From Oscarella lobularis (lineage: Eukaryota; Porifera; Homoscleromorpha; Homosclerophorida; Oscarellidae): a DNA stretch of 64,000 bases. The notes under the pieces are model-generated. The model saw nothing but the letters and a program-made list of their open reading frames with translations, was not told where the DNA came from and made no database searches. The stretch covers positions 496,001-560,000 of the forward strand of contig NC_089180.1 in assembly GCF_947507565.1 (NCBI RefSeq). The letters are read 5' to 3'. This document shows positions 46,596-56,503 of the stretch, one piece after another. A program made the position numbers and the translations under genes. Each line of letters opens with the position of its first letter. Positions within the stretch are counted from its first letter, which is position 1.

Positions 46596-47480
46596 CTACT
46601 CCGAATGACTTCGCTTCTCCTTTTGACGTCGATTGCAGAACCAGACTCGAATGACTTCCTTTTCGAGATTCAGTTGCCCCGCCAAATGGTTGATTTCCTG
46701 CGCCGACGGTTTCGGATGAACGGTGAAGTGCTTCTCGAGAAGACCTTTCGTCGACGATTCGATCACCGTGCGCTTCTTTCGCTTCTTCACTTGCATCTTC
46801 TCGCCGACTCGCTGTCCGACCGAATTGTTCTCGGCGTCCTCGAGCCACCGATGAAGCAGCTCTCGCAATTTGACCATGTTCTTGAAACTCAACTGCACCG
46901 CCTCGAAACGACATATCGTCGTCGGACCGAACGGATTGCCGTAGTCGGTCAACGCTTGCCCGACGCCCGCCTGCGTGAAGCCCAATTTGATGCGCTTCTG
47001 CTTGAACATCTTCGCGAACTGCTCCAATTCGCTCGGCGTCGGTTGATTGCCTTGATCCGCGGCGGCGGCAACGATAGCGGGAGTCCCGTGGTGGGGAAAG
47101 GCGTTTTGGGAAGCGGCGGCTCGAAATCGATGATCGTGCGGGGACATGAACGACGGATTGACGCCCATTACCTGAGCCGCCGCCATATTGTCCATCATCT
47201 GATGTGGCATGGCAAGTTGTTGAGGTGTAGCTGGAGATCGGACCGTCGGACTGGCAACGGCGCCCGCTGTCGTTTGTTGACCGGCGGGCGTCGACGTCGA
47301 CTGCCACGGCGAAAAGGTCGGACAGCCGGATAGCCGGTGGGCGGCAGCGAAATTTGCGTGGGGAGCGAACGACGAATAGTCGGCGAAGGTCGTCGAGCGC
47401 GGTGAATAAATACGACGTGCGGTGAAGGCGTCGGGGGCAGCGCGGGTCGATAAATGTCCTGAGAAGCCATCCTCGAGCAT
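46596..47480 (-). CDS. POU-domain homeobox transcription factor
   Basis: Single-exon gene, 294 residues from ATG at 47480 (chosen because [10 protein letters not shown] begins the conserved-looking part; the frame extends 35 codons upstream with no support). The first half is Ser/Pro/Ala/His-rich. The POU-specific domain (about residues 145-220) shows [20 protein letters not shown], then [10 protein letters not shown], which holds the DNA-contacting Thr, and [14 protein letters not shown] basic linker KKRKKR leads into the POU homeodomain, with [13 protein letters not shown] and recognition helix [12 protein letters not shown] (Val, Cys, Gln as in class-defining POU factors). Wording is nearest classes I-III, but [10 protein letters not shown] is divergent, so no class is assigned. 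Nuclear, binds octamer-like DNA. It is one of the few complete genes in its neighbourhood. Confidence 0.93.
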   Translation of the reverse strand: MLEDGFSGHLSTRAAPDAFTARRIYSPRSTTFADYSSFAPHANFAAAHRLSGCPTFSPWQSTSTPAGQQTTAGAVASPTVRSPATPQQLAMPHQMMDNMAAAQVMGVNPSFMSPHDHRFRAAASQNAFPHHGTPAIVAAAADQGNQPTPSELEQFAKMFKQKRIKLGFTQAGVGQALTDYGNPFGPTTICRFEAVQLSFKNMVKLRELLHRWLEDAENNSVGQRVGEKMQVKKRKKRTVIESSTKGLLEKHFTVHPKPSAQEINHLAGQLNLEKEVIRVWFCNRRQKEKRSHSE

Positions 47481-48405
47481 CGTTGGGAGCTTCTCTCTCC
47501 GATATGGGAACGAGCGAACACGATGACGACAAAGCCTAATGTTAGCCTCTGAAACCCCGCGCGCACTTGCGGAGAGGGTCTGCAACTTGGCCCCCCGACA
47601 GAGCCTCGCTGACGCGTGAGAAATTGTAATTGCATTATCAAATTAACGTAGGCGTTATTATGAGCACAGCGTGTACGTACGTGCGCCTTACAGACAGCAC
47701 GCGGCGAACGTATGTCTCGAGCGTGTCTCGACATTCGATTCCCCTATGCGACGCCGTTTTCGTCAGAAAAGGCACAGACGCGTTGCCACATGACAAACGA
47801 AAACGACGTCGCATAGACAGATCGACAGTCGACATTTTCGACGCTGCAGAATACCTAGCGATCGTCGTCACGGGTCAGAGGCTACGCCTAATGTATACAA
47901 ACAAACAAATATGCAACTGCGCGTGTACGCTCGACCAGTCATTTATTACCGAGAGCGGTAATTGGTTTATCGCGGGAAGTCTATGATCGGATCGTTGACC
48001 GCGACCTTGCTTTTGTACGTACGTTGCGCGAACTACACCCTCGTCCTCGTACGCACGGCCAATGTCGCTGTCGCCGCTCTATCTACTGCCTGTCATTTTG
48101 ACGGCATTCGCCCCGGCCACTTCCGGGCGAGTCGAACGCTCGGCGTCGAAGAGAGACGGTAAGGAACGTCGATAGGTCGATTCCGAAGCGAAGCCGCCGC
48201 TCTCCTTCTCGTTCCTTCGACCGTAGACCCCCGTAAAGCGAGACCACCCCGATCGTTCCCGTGAAACTCGCTCGACGCGCTCCCACGTCATCGTCCTTGT
48301 ATGCGTTTGCTCATTAGGCCCCCCTTCTCCTTCCCCCTCTAACCCTGTCTCTAATATCTCTCTCCGTCAAAGGCGACGTCATGTTCGCCGACGGGAAAGC
48401 GATCG
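47481..48405. other. Upstream region of the POU gene, no recognised gene
   Basis: Overlapping short frames on both strands without conserved motifs. Likely promoter and untranslated sequence of the minus-strand POU gene. Multiple cgtacgt blocks are visible. Confidence 0.4.
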
Positions 48406-49360
48406 AGCGCATAGATACGCGATCGCAGTCTCGAAGAAACGTACGTCGCCGACAAAAAACGACCGTACGCGTTTCTCGTCGAAGCGTCGACGTATCGACA
48501 GCGACTCCTGCTCGCCGCGCCAGCGGAAAGCGAGCGCGACGAGTGGATGGAAGCGATCAAGGCGGCGAAAGAGAAGGAAGATCGCGAGGAGGAAACGAGC
48601 GACATGCGAAAGAGTTTTCGACGCTTGGATTCGCATTTGAAGCGCGTTACGCTCGTCAAGGAAGGCGGCAGCATCGGATGCACGATCAAGATTTGCGGGG
48701 GCCCCGTTCTCGTCAATCGAGTCGTTCCGGACGGGCCATTGCGCAGACGGGCGGTAAGAACTGGTAATTAGTGCTTCCTTCTGACAGGCGTGCGGGGGTG
48801 TGGACAAGGAAGCTAGAGCGCGAAAAAAATTAGTTTGCACGTGCTTAGTGAATAGTTAATAATTTATCACGCACGTGTTAGAATATGTATCATTTCTTTT
48901 TTTCACTTAGGTGATCAGATACTCGAGATACACGGAAGTTTGCTCGCCGGTCTCAACATGGACGACATAGTAAAAATTCTCAAAGATGCGCCCAACGTTT
49001 TCATAGCGACGATTCGTCCAATGACGTCGACGTCTCGTCCGCCCATCGATCCGGACGCCCCGCCGGTCGACTACGCGCAAATCGACTACGACAAGACGGC
49101 CGAACAGGTGAAGGAGAGCGAAAAGGTCCCCTTTCGAAATCCCTTCGCTTGTCCCCCCTCGCTTCCTCGAAAGCTTGGGCGTCGGCGATCAAGCGGGCGC
49201 GTTCAGCACCGAGGACGATTCGGATGGGGACGCGCATGGCGGGGGACACCTTCGCCGCATCCCGTTCGGGCTAGGGGAGACGACGAGACGTCGGAGGACA
49301 AGGTCAATTACGCGGAATTGAAATGGCGGAGCGAGGGCAGAGCGAAGAGAGGTGACTGAT
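48406..49360 (+). pseudogene. PH-PDZ adaptor, 3' part, frame uncertain
   Basis: The plus strand encodes the end of a pleckstrin-homology domain (ETYVADKKRPYAFLVEA, then RDEWMEAIKAAKEKE, the closing helix with its invariant Trp). A PDZ domain follows (KRVTLVKEGGSIGCTI, VNRVVPDGPL, then in the next exon DQILEIHGSLLAGLNMDDIV and FIATIRP). The tail contains VDYAQI and VNYAEL, both fitting the ITIM pattern. The start of the PH domain is missing: a stop precedes the conserved part in its frame. The exon join at 48756/48911 is also one base out of phase unless an unusual site is used. It may be a 5'-truncated duplicate, or a gene with an unrecognised upstream exon. PH would bind phosphoinositides and PDZ the C-terminus of a partner. 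Confidence 0.6.
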
Positions 49361-49473
49361 GATGATGTGATGTGTGCGCTGAGTGCACGCGCGCTGGATT
49401 GACTGACGTTCGAAGAGTAGGAGAATTTAATTGATAATTAATTAATTTCGTGCACCAATAAAAGTTCGAGAAA

Positions 49474-50800
49474 TTATTCGGCGATCGCGTGACGCAAACT
49501 AATCACTCCGAAAATAGACGCAGTCAAGCCTATCACGCCGAACGACGCGTAGCCAAACGTATCGTACAAAAAGGGCCCCCCAAATGGGGAGAGCGTTTAT
49601 TGATGCCGAAAGGCCGAGAGCCGTTCCCGCCGACGTTTGGCGTTTTGATAAAAGAGACATCACGGTGATTACAAACAGAGTGCCGGGGAGAAGAATCAAG
49701 GTCAAGCACGTGTACAAAGCAACCATATCGGGGATGAATATCTACGTATAGACAGGTACATATAGCGTTGAAAGAGTGCGCGCCAACTTCTCTTATCACC
49801 GTGATAAAAAAAGGCTAGGCCTGTTGCTATGAGAGACCACCGAACGATCTTCTGTTGGGGAAAGCGCCCTATAGGGACAATGAGAACCCCTTGGGTGACC
49901 TGAAAATTGCTATGACGTCATATTCGCTATTCAAATATTCGTACTGCAACTAGAAGATGTTCTAGCGCCGGGACGAATCTCACGTCATCGTCGTCGTCAA
50001 CTGCAAAACGTTGCTTAGTGACGAGAGGAAGAGCGGAGTGCAAAGCCCTCAGCGGAAATTGGGTTAAAAATTGAACGAGAAGAACGAAAAGAGAAATAGC
50101 TATATGAGGTTATGACGTCACGCAACGCTAGTGAGCTGTAGATACCTGTATCAGATACGTTGCTATTGCTACCATGAGTTCTATTAGGGGAGGGAGATCC
50201 GAGATATTTGATGGCGATGGGAAAAAGAAGACAAAGATATGCAAGGAAGGACAGAACGACGAGAAAATGATCACGTGATTGGCTCGCCAGCCAGTGGCCA
50301 ATGAGGGGACCGGAAAACATGCCAATTCCGTATGACATCATCAGACGACCAACGTGAACCAGTCTATCTAATATTCCCTCCTATGGATTCTCGTAGGAAA
50401 TGATTACAATAGAAATTACATTTCTGTGACGTCAGGAAAGAAGAACTATGAGACCTCCTGGGGAAAATTTCAAATCCAAATGGCGTTGCCTATCGAGGTC
50501 CCGGATTACCTAATAATGGATCACTCATTAGAATCGATGCAATTGTCGCTTCTTTCGTTGCTAGGGCTTCGATCATGTGACCGAGAAGTGCGACGACGAT
50601 CGACGCGACGAAAGCGAATTTCGGAGTCATTGTGTCGCTGAAGCGACCGAAGAGTGCGGCGGAGACGATTTGAATCGACGCCGTCTCAATTCGAAGCCAG
50701 TTTGAGACGATTTCAGTGGTCACGTGACTCCCAGCAGAGAAGAGAGAAAGACGACGAAATGAGTGGCCAGAATCATTTTCCAGTGATTCGCGCCCGTTTT
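49474..50800 (-). pseudogene. MFS transporter (MFSD9-like), broken copy
   Basis: Minus-strand pieces of a 12-helix major facilitator. One reads IVSAALFGRFSDTMTPKFAF (helix 2-3 region). An exon about 50170-50390 reads DRLVHVGRLMMSYGIGMFSG and FLVVLSFLAYLCLLF (helices 5-6). A C-terminal exon up to about 49750 has MVALYTCLTLILLPGTLFV, GTALGLSASINAL and a last helix ending SLRHAIAE. The phrase RLVHVG and the loop order resemble MFSD9. Helices 3-4 and 7-9 are not found, and the final helix is one base out of frame with the preceding one near 49575. Substrate unknown. A fragmented, most likely inactive copy. Confidence 0.65.
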
Positions 50801-50942
50801 GCATTCCGATCGATTGCCGTCTTGACTTTCTGGAGTCGAGCTGTGCCTCGTTTCGAGCGTCGTTCGACGCATCTTCGGAAACAATCCGGGAGTTCTCTTT
50901 CATGGCACCGTCCGTATTCCTGCAAAAACCGAAGGAAAAACG

Positions 50943-51738
50943 ATGATTATTGTTCAGAAGGAGTCTGGAAAGCGTCTTCAAGTATCCGAAGTACGTTATT
51001 CCGACGTTCACGGTTGCCTTTGAGCTCGATTTTGACTCGTCCAGCTCGATATCTACGATCCGCCCGCGAAAGCGACCGAACCGTATGAAATTCGACCACG
51101 CAGTGCCTTCGAAGAACAGATTGCAGCTGTTCGACGTCAAATATGGGCTGCAAACGACGTCATAAAGGTGAGAATCCGAAAAAAAACGGGGCTTCTATTT
51201 AGCGTGACACTCTCACTCTAGGAAAGAACGTCGACCGTTAGAGCACGCTACAACAAAGCAAAAGCAGTTATAAAAGGCAGAATACCTTTATTAGTTAATT
51301 AATTAATTGATTAATTAATTAATTAACTATAGAATATTCTGCGGTAATAAAAGCTGAGAAGGATCTAGTTCCCAAAGCAGCCGCTGTTTCATTGGCAGCA
51401 GCAATTGGGTTCACACTAGCAGGAAGTAAATAATCTAATATACTTTTAATTTCAAACCTCAATATGCGTCTTCTATATAAGGATCACGTTCTCGTCGCAT
51501 TTTGTTTCCAGTCGTCGGAGCGAGTGTGACGGCGGGAATTTGCTTTCCCAATTTAGCCTACGTTCCAGCCAAAAGGCTCTACAACAGACTAAAGGAAAAA
51601 TACCTACCCAAGCAGTCAGCAATTACAACGGAGAAAAAACTTAGCGACGGTCGTCAAGACAACGAAATTGTGATCCAGCCCGATCCAGGACAGAACAATC
51701 CCAAAGACACAGACATGTACACAGAACACAGTAGATGA
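50943..51738 (+). CDS. MICOS complex subunit MIC26/MIC27 (APOO/APOOL)
   Basis: Five exons join in phase: 50943-50990, 51045-51167, 51222-51276, 51333-51425 and 51482-51738 (about 191 residues). Visible are DIYDPPAKATEPYEI, an amphipathic stretch, AAAVSLAAAIGFTLAG (first membrane segment) and SRSRRILFPVVGASVTAG then CFPNLAYV (second segment). The C-terminus PKDTDMYTEHSR matches the 'PEDIDMYS' ending of APOOL. The protein sits in the mitochondrial inner membrane and helps form crista junctions. The third intron starts with GC, not GT. The start is uncertain: ATG at 50943 is the first in frame, but the acceptor-like ttgttcag just after it suggests that an upstream exon with a targeting sequence may exist. 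It looks intact, unlike most neighbours. Confidence 0.88.
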
Positions 51739-51740
51739 AA

Positions 51741-52871
51741 CTAATAAACTAATAGTAATAATGCGTGTGGGCGTGGTTCGGTGTGTGTGTGTTTTATATG
51801 AGAAACACGGTGTAGTTGATTTGTGTCTTGCATGGCCGAAAGAGCAGCTTGCATTTCGACGTCATCAAAGTCGTTTTCCACTTTCGCTTTGAGTGTATCC
51901 ATGGAAACGCTTTGAGAGTGCTCCGTGGAGAAAAGTTGAAAGACGAGACTCCGGAATAGAGCCAATCTATATGACCCCAATATTACGTATTTAATTGATT
52001 ATCTTTTTTTATGGATTTGCCTGTCATCTGAAATGTCTGGCCTTGTTCTACTCTTCAGAATTGTATACGTGTTGATACACTGTATCTATTTCATTTCTAC
52101 CTTCGCTTTGTTCCCCCGAGATTGCACCCCTTCTTCTGCTTGATCTACGACGCGATTCTCGAGTCTCCTCGCTCTCTTCTTCGCCTTCTCTTTCCTCCTC
52201 TTCCTCCTCTTCCCCCTCCTCACCTTCGCTATCATTGAGAGAAGTCTCTTTCACTGCAACCTAGCAAAGAAATAAATGATTTAGCATAAATGGTCTAGAT
52301 TTCGTGCTTTTTTGAAGTAGGCAAAATTGATCATTTCTATAGCAAACTTTGCATCAACCTAAGGCAGAGATATTACTAAATAAAATTCCTAATTAGACTC
52401 TCTCGCCTCTGTTATTGTTTTTGACGTCCTGACTTTAGCGTGCGCTGTAGAAAATCGTATCATCGCTTCCAAAGTCCTCGCAGTGACCGGTTGCGTCTTG
52501 AGACAATTAATTATTTATGTATCTATTAAATCTCCTCCTCTTTCACCTTCGCTTTGTTTGTTCCCGTTGTGTCTTGGGCTCTCAATTTTGAATATTCAGC
52601 GGCTATCAGATCACAAGCCTCTCGAGTCAACCGAGGCTAAAGAGTATTGATGTTCATACCAGTATCTACTATATACCATCTATCATGCTTTCATAAGTTT
52701 CACAACGTGGACGAATTTCTTCAGAAAATTCATAGCCACAATTTTAGTACTAAATCTACTCGTCACATATTATTCTCTACGTCACAATTAACTTATCTTA
52801 ACTCGCTTTTTTGCAGATGATTTCTTGCCGTGAAATAACGGATCATACTTTTCAAAGTTGTGAGTGATGGA
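51741..52871 (-). pseudogene. DNA replication licensing factor MCM3, 3' part only
   Basis: Seven minus-strand exons: 52803-52871, about 52687-52716, 52547-52636, 52407-52496, 52308-52358, 52079-52260 and 51741-51966. They give KYDPLFHGKK, KFVHVVKLMK, PRLTREACDLIAAEYSKLR, QPVTARTLEAMIRFSTAHAK and DAKFAIEMINFAYFKK. A long Glu/Arg-rich linker and QSVSMDTLKAKVE follow, then VEMQAALSAMQDTNQ. This is the end of the AAA+ domain (arginine-finger side), the linker and the winged helix of MCM3. Three introns start with GC. The ATPase core, helicase and zinc regions are absent upstream of 52871, where the chromo-like gene ends 117 bp away. The usual terminal residues FLI occur in another frame, suggesting an indel near the end. 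A 5'-truncated copy. Confidence 0.88.
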
Positions 52872-52988
52872 CTATTTTCAAGTGAAGCGGCTCGCATTAA
52901 ATTATTTTTTAAAACAAGAAGTCAACTCAACTCTCCTAAGATTATAACGTCTAACGTGCATCAAGTTCAACACTGATCTTTTCATTAG

Positions 52989-53670
52989 CTACTTGTCTTT
53001 TGTATTTGTAGTGAAGCGCAAATGGGCTTCGTAATACTCAATCACCTTTTGGGGAAATCGAGCGTTTATCTTCGAAGTGGGCACAAATTCGGCCCTCTCC
53101 TTCCCGTCCCTATATATACAAACAAATAAAAATGTATACGGTATTTGTATAAAAAATTCCTCACCATCTGACGAGAAAGTTTCGTTCGCCGTATTCGTTT
53201 TCGGTAACGGCGAGGATTTCTCCGACAGTATATCCCAAATCACAGCCGTCTTTGTCCTTATTCTCCTTTACGGCGAGAATCTCGCAATCCTTCTGAATCG
53301 GCGACGAATTGTCCTTCTTCTCCTCCTCCTCCTCCACCTCGAATTCGCATCGCCCGTCGAACAGAACAGGATGGGCGACGCGTTTGTCTCGCTTTTTCGA
53401 CATGATGGCTCGAAGTATCACGTGGTATTTCGATTCCCGGATGCGACATGGCACGCGAACTCTTTCTCCGCGCGTTTCAACGCCTTCGACCCCGTCGCAC
53501 GATGTACATGAGATGCCAAATCCGAACAGTCTCAAATTCGTGCCGGGGCGAACGGTCCTCGGCGAAGGAACGGCCGATTTCGCTCGCATTTCCACGGCAG
53601 CGCGTCGCTCGCCACTCGCAACGAACCTCTTCCGCATCGCCGGCGTCAGTCGCGTTTTCCTCGGTCCCAT
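52989..53670 (-). CDS. Small basic nuclear-type protein with a chromo-like C-terminal module
   Basis: Two exons, 53165-53670 and 52989-53109, joined through a Trp codon. The product has about 208 residues. It begins MGPRKTRLTPAMRKRF (basic), has SKKRDKRVAHPVLFDGRCEF and a Glu/Lys-rich stretch. It ends with YTVGEILAVTENEYGERNFL, VRWDGKERAEFVPTSKINAR and FPQKVIEYYEAHLRF. The strand-rich 'NFLVRW' followed by 'FVPTSKI' and a terminal helix resembles chromo-barrel or Tudor-knot folds that read methylated histones, but the family is not identified. Both ends are sound (start, stop, splice sites), so it appears whole. It lies between the MCM3 remnant and the receptor tail on the same strand. Confidence 0.6.
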
Positions 53671-53845
53671 TTCGTCACGATCACGAAGATACGGAGTGGG
53701 CGGTCCTCAAACCAGAAATCTACGCAACGATCATGGAATTAATATCACTATATATATATATATATCACTTCTTCGCGACGAATCAGCCAATAATAAACGA
53801 AAACGACGTCGCGAGGACATCGAAGACGACGAATAGACTAGACTT

Positions 53846-54216
53846 TTATGTGTGTGTGTGTGTGTTTGTTTGTTTGTTTGTTTCCTTATTATTTTGTAAT
53901 ATGACTGTAAATCGTGCTGTCTTTTTTTCGTGCTCTACATGATGCTTCACTTGGAGTTGCGACGACTCGTCTTTTGGTGGAGCTGGGGGAGATGATTCGT
54001 GGGATATATCGGTCATTCTGACTACCTTCGTCATCCTGGTGCCGCTCGAATCAAGACCGGACGTGCTTTTACTCGACGCCATCAAGCCTTTGTCTCCGCA
54101 TTTGAAAAACTTCTTATAAAGACGTCGCACCTTATCGTTTAGTACGAAGACCAAGAGCAGTACAATCGCCTGAAAGAGACTCGCTGCCATGTACAAATAC
54201 CAATAAAATCTTCCTT
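53846..54216 (-). pseudogene. Seven-helix receptor, last helix and tail only
   Basis: One minus-strand exon, opening at a good acceptor (agtatag), encodes a hydrophobic helix (YLYMAASLFQAIVLLLVFVL) followed by NDKVRRLYKKFF, a cationic helix-8-like segment. A Ser/Thr-rich cytosolic tail ends in a dinucleotide-derived (TH)n stretch. This fits the end of a G-protein-coupled receptor, most like the adhesion group, where a helix is followed by 'LN..VR'. No earlier helices are found: the next coding sequence upstream on this strand is SRP68. A 3' fragment. Confidence 0.45.
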
Positions 54217-54312
54217 CTATACTTGAGGTAAAAATTGACACAGATTCGATAGCTGAATATTCATGGAACTGACTTGGGTGCTGAGGTTGTATATTTAATC
54301 CTTATTGATTTA

Positions 54313-55675
54313 TTAATTATTTAGTCTATGTACTTCTTTTTGCTGCGCATCTTTGCATGCCATCAGCAGTGAATCATAGAGCTCTATTTTCTGTTCGAAC
54401 GTCTCGGCGCGCACGATCTCCTGATCGCTTTCCAGAGTACGCAAAATAAAGACGCGCACTTTCTCGTTCTTCACGGGCACCTTCTGCCCGTTCCACGTGA
54501 TCTCCTTCATCGTCTCCGCCTGCTGGGCTCGGCTCTGAGCCAAAACTTCCTAAAAAAAGAGAATTTCTATCTAACCTTCGACCTCGCGAGCTTCCTACGT
54601 CTATTTTTCCTGCTAAGAGATCTTGGTCGTCTCCTGCAGTCATTCTCAGCTTCATCAGCTCTTCGATGTCGGCGCTGCCGTCGCCGACGTTGTACGCGCA
54701 GTAATGAATGTTGGGATCGTAAAGTGCCTTGTGCGCCGGCAAAGCGCTGGCAAGTCTCCCGTAAATTGTACTAAATAAAAGATTTTTTATGAGCAAAACT
54801 AAGACTACAATGACATCACTCCTTTTTTCTTACTAAATCAATAGTTTGGATATAGATTATTAGTGCTACTTGCCTTGCTTCTCTAAAGAGACTAAGTGCA
54901 GTCTGCCACTCTCTCATCTCAAAGTTCAAATTCCCATTCATCCAAGCAGAATAAGCCTAATCCGATTACCCTTTGCATTCAAAGTTTTATTCGTTTTGTT
55001 TTCTTTTCTGACCTGCGCTTCTAGTTTCGTTCTTGCGTCGCATATGTCTGCTTTGCACAGCTGGCTCAATGCTCTCGCGTGCTTGGCTGCCTTTTTCAAG
55101 CGTCGAACCATGTGAAATTGCTTTCGCGACTCCGTGTTCGCCTGCTGTCGTAACTGTATGGCATACGCCCACGCTCGTTCAGAATTTATCAAAGGCAATA
55201 GTAGAAATCTAGTAATCAACAGAGAAAGAGATTTCTCAGCTCTGAGACTCTCTACTGCTCCTAGTCTATTTTTCTCCTACTTCGAATCCGTTATGACGTC
55301 AATTGTGAGCTTTTTCGGATGGAATCGATGTCTCGAACCGTGAACGAAGCTGAGAGACTTTCTCACGCGACGAAGACGTCGAGAACAGTATTGCCTGCGA
55401 AAGTAGGATCGCTTAGTCCATCACGTGACTCGTTTTTAGTCCTTTTCGCTCGCCTATATCGTTGATTATCTCCGTGGCGAAGACCGCGCTGGCCTTGCGC
55501 TTCCTTTATGATCGGCAGTACTGCAAGGAAACGACGTTTACGTTCCGTTCGAAGCTATTTTCCTCGAAAGGGGCCTCGATTCTTTACCTTCCAAAGCATA
55601 GAGCACCTTGCTCGGGAGTGCTTCGGGAGCTGATTCCGGCGCGTTATCTTCATCTTTTTCTTGACTTTCAGCCAT
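54313..55675 (-). pseudogene. SRP68, 5' half (truncated)
   Basis: Seven minus-strand exons join in phase: 55588-55675, 55454-55520, 55281-55394, 55013-55208, 54874-54956, 54599-54770 and 54313-54549. The start is MAESQEKDED. Conserved blocks are PIIKEAQGQRGLRHGDNQRY, CSRRLRRVRKSLSF and NSERAWAYAIQLRQQANTES, the RNA-binding basic region of the signal recognition particle subunit. RLKKAAKHARAL, AYSAWMNGNLNFE, NIHYCAYNVGDGSA, and AETMKEITWNGQKVPVKNEK follow. Two introns start with GC. After CKDAQQK the frame ends, so only about 245 of the roughly 600 residues are present. The part that binds SRP72 is missing and the next sequence is a receptor tail. The retained exons are undamaged, so a truncated protein could still be made. 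Confidence 0.9.
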
Positions 55676-56288
55676 GTTTTTCAAGAGTTGTGATGTCAAT
55701 CCAATTCCCGGACGTTCCTGTCCGTCATAAGGCTATTTATAGTAGTTCCTGTCCCTAGGGTACAGTACCAGCCCAGACCCTTTCTAGCTTGAGAGGAGCA
55801 TCCTGGAAAGCGAGAAAAGGTCCGAGACGCAATCTGCACGGTCGTCGCGGCGCGGCGAACAGATCCCGTAAGATCCCCTAAAGACCTTCGAGAGCTGTCA
55901 CGTGCAGCAATTTCCGTATCTCATTTTTAGGATCTCATTTCCCTAAATTTTTTGCTGGGTAGAAGACGTGGCCTGTGTGCATTTGCATTTGCATTTGCAT
56001 TTTTATAGACTCCTCTTACATGTCTCCCTGACATATCATTTTTTTCGCATTTACATGATCCCGGATGCTATCAGTAGGAGGGCCGGAACTTCCCACGAGA
56101 AAGAGAGGTCTAAAGAGGTCTTTATTAAAAACCCAGATGCCGTGTCAAGATTCGGCAATTTAATTGCTAATGAGATTAGCGTGCGTTTCCTCCTCGGATC
56201 CGGGACATTGATGAGTTCGCGATGCGTTCGCGACAGCCTATATATTTATTATCAAACGTCGTCTCTCTTATTCATAGACGGGTTCTGC
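55676..56288. other. No gene; short ATTTGC tandem near 55980
   Basis: Contains four tandem ATTTGC copies (about 55979-56003), each join creating the octamer ATTTGCAT. Open frame 55968-56507 spans junctions of unrelated sequence and is not considered a gene. SRP68 promoter sequence is presumably in its left part. Confidence 0.5.
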
Positions 56289-56358
56289 ACGCCCGTCAGT
56301 CTCGTTCTTCAAGATCGCAAGGACAAATCGTTCTTATTCAACGTCGTCGACACGCCAG
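56289..56358 (+). pseudogene. Second EFTUD2 exon fragment
   Basis: Seventy bases encode [19 protein letters not shown] followed by VDTPG, nearly identical in DNA to the minus-strand EFTUD2 exon at about 21400-21470. The likeness includes the following intron start gcaagaaaaaa. It differs by only a few bases, so it is a recent duplicate. No other EFTUD2 exon is present around it. Confidence 0.85.
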
Positions 56359-56503
56359 GCAAGAAAAAAATGTTTAGTCCCGCCTATCGAATTTTCCCTC
56401 GATCTAATTTGCCTAACTACAGGTCCTCGGTGCTCGCGCAACACCCCGTACTCGGTCGCAAGTCGTCCGACGCTTTTTGCACGTCGTCTCGCTTCGCGCC
56501 ACG

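Noticed and set aside
46605-47333. 242-codon plus-strand frame opposite the POU gene
   Set aside because: Shadow of the POU coding strand; Arg/Leu-rich with no motif.
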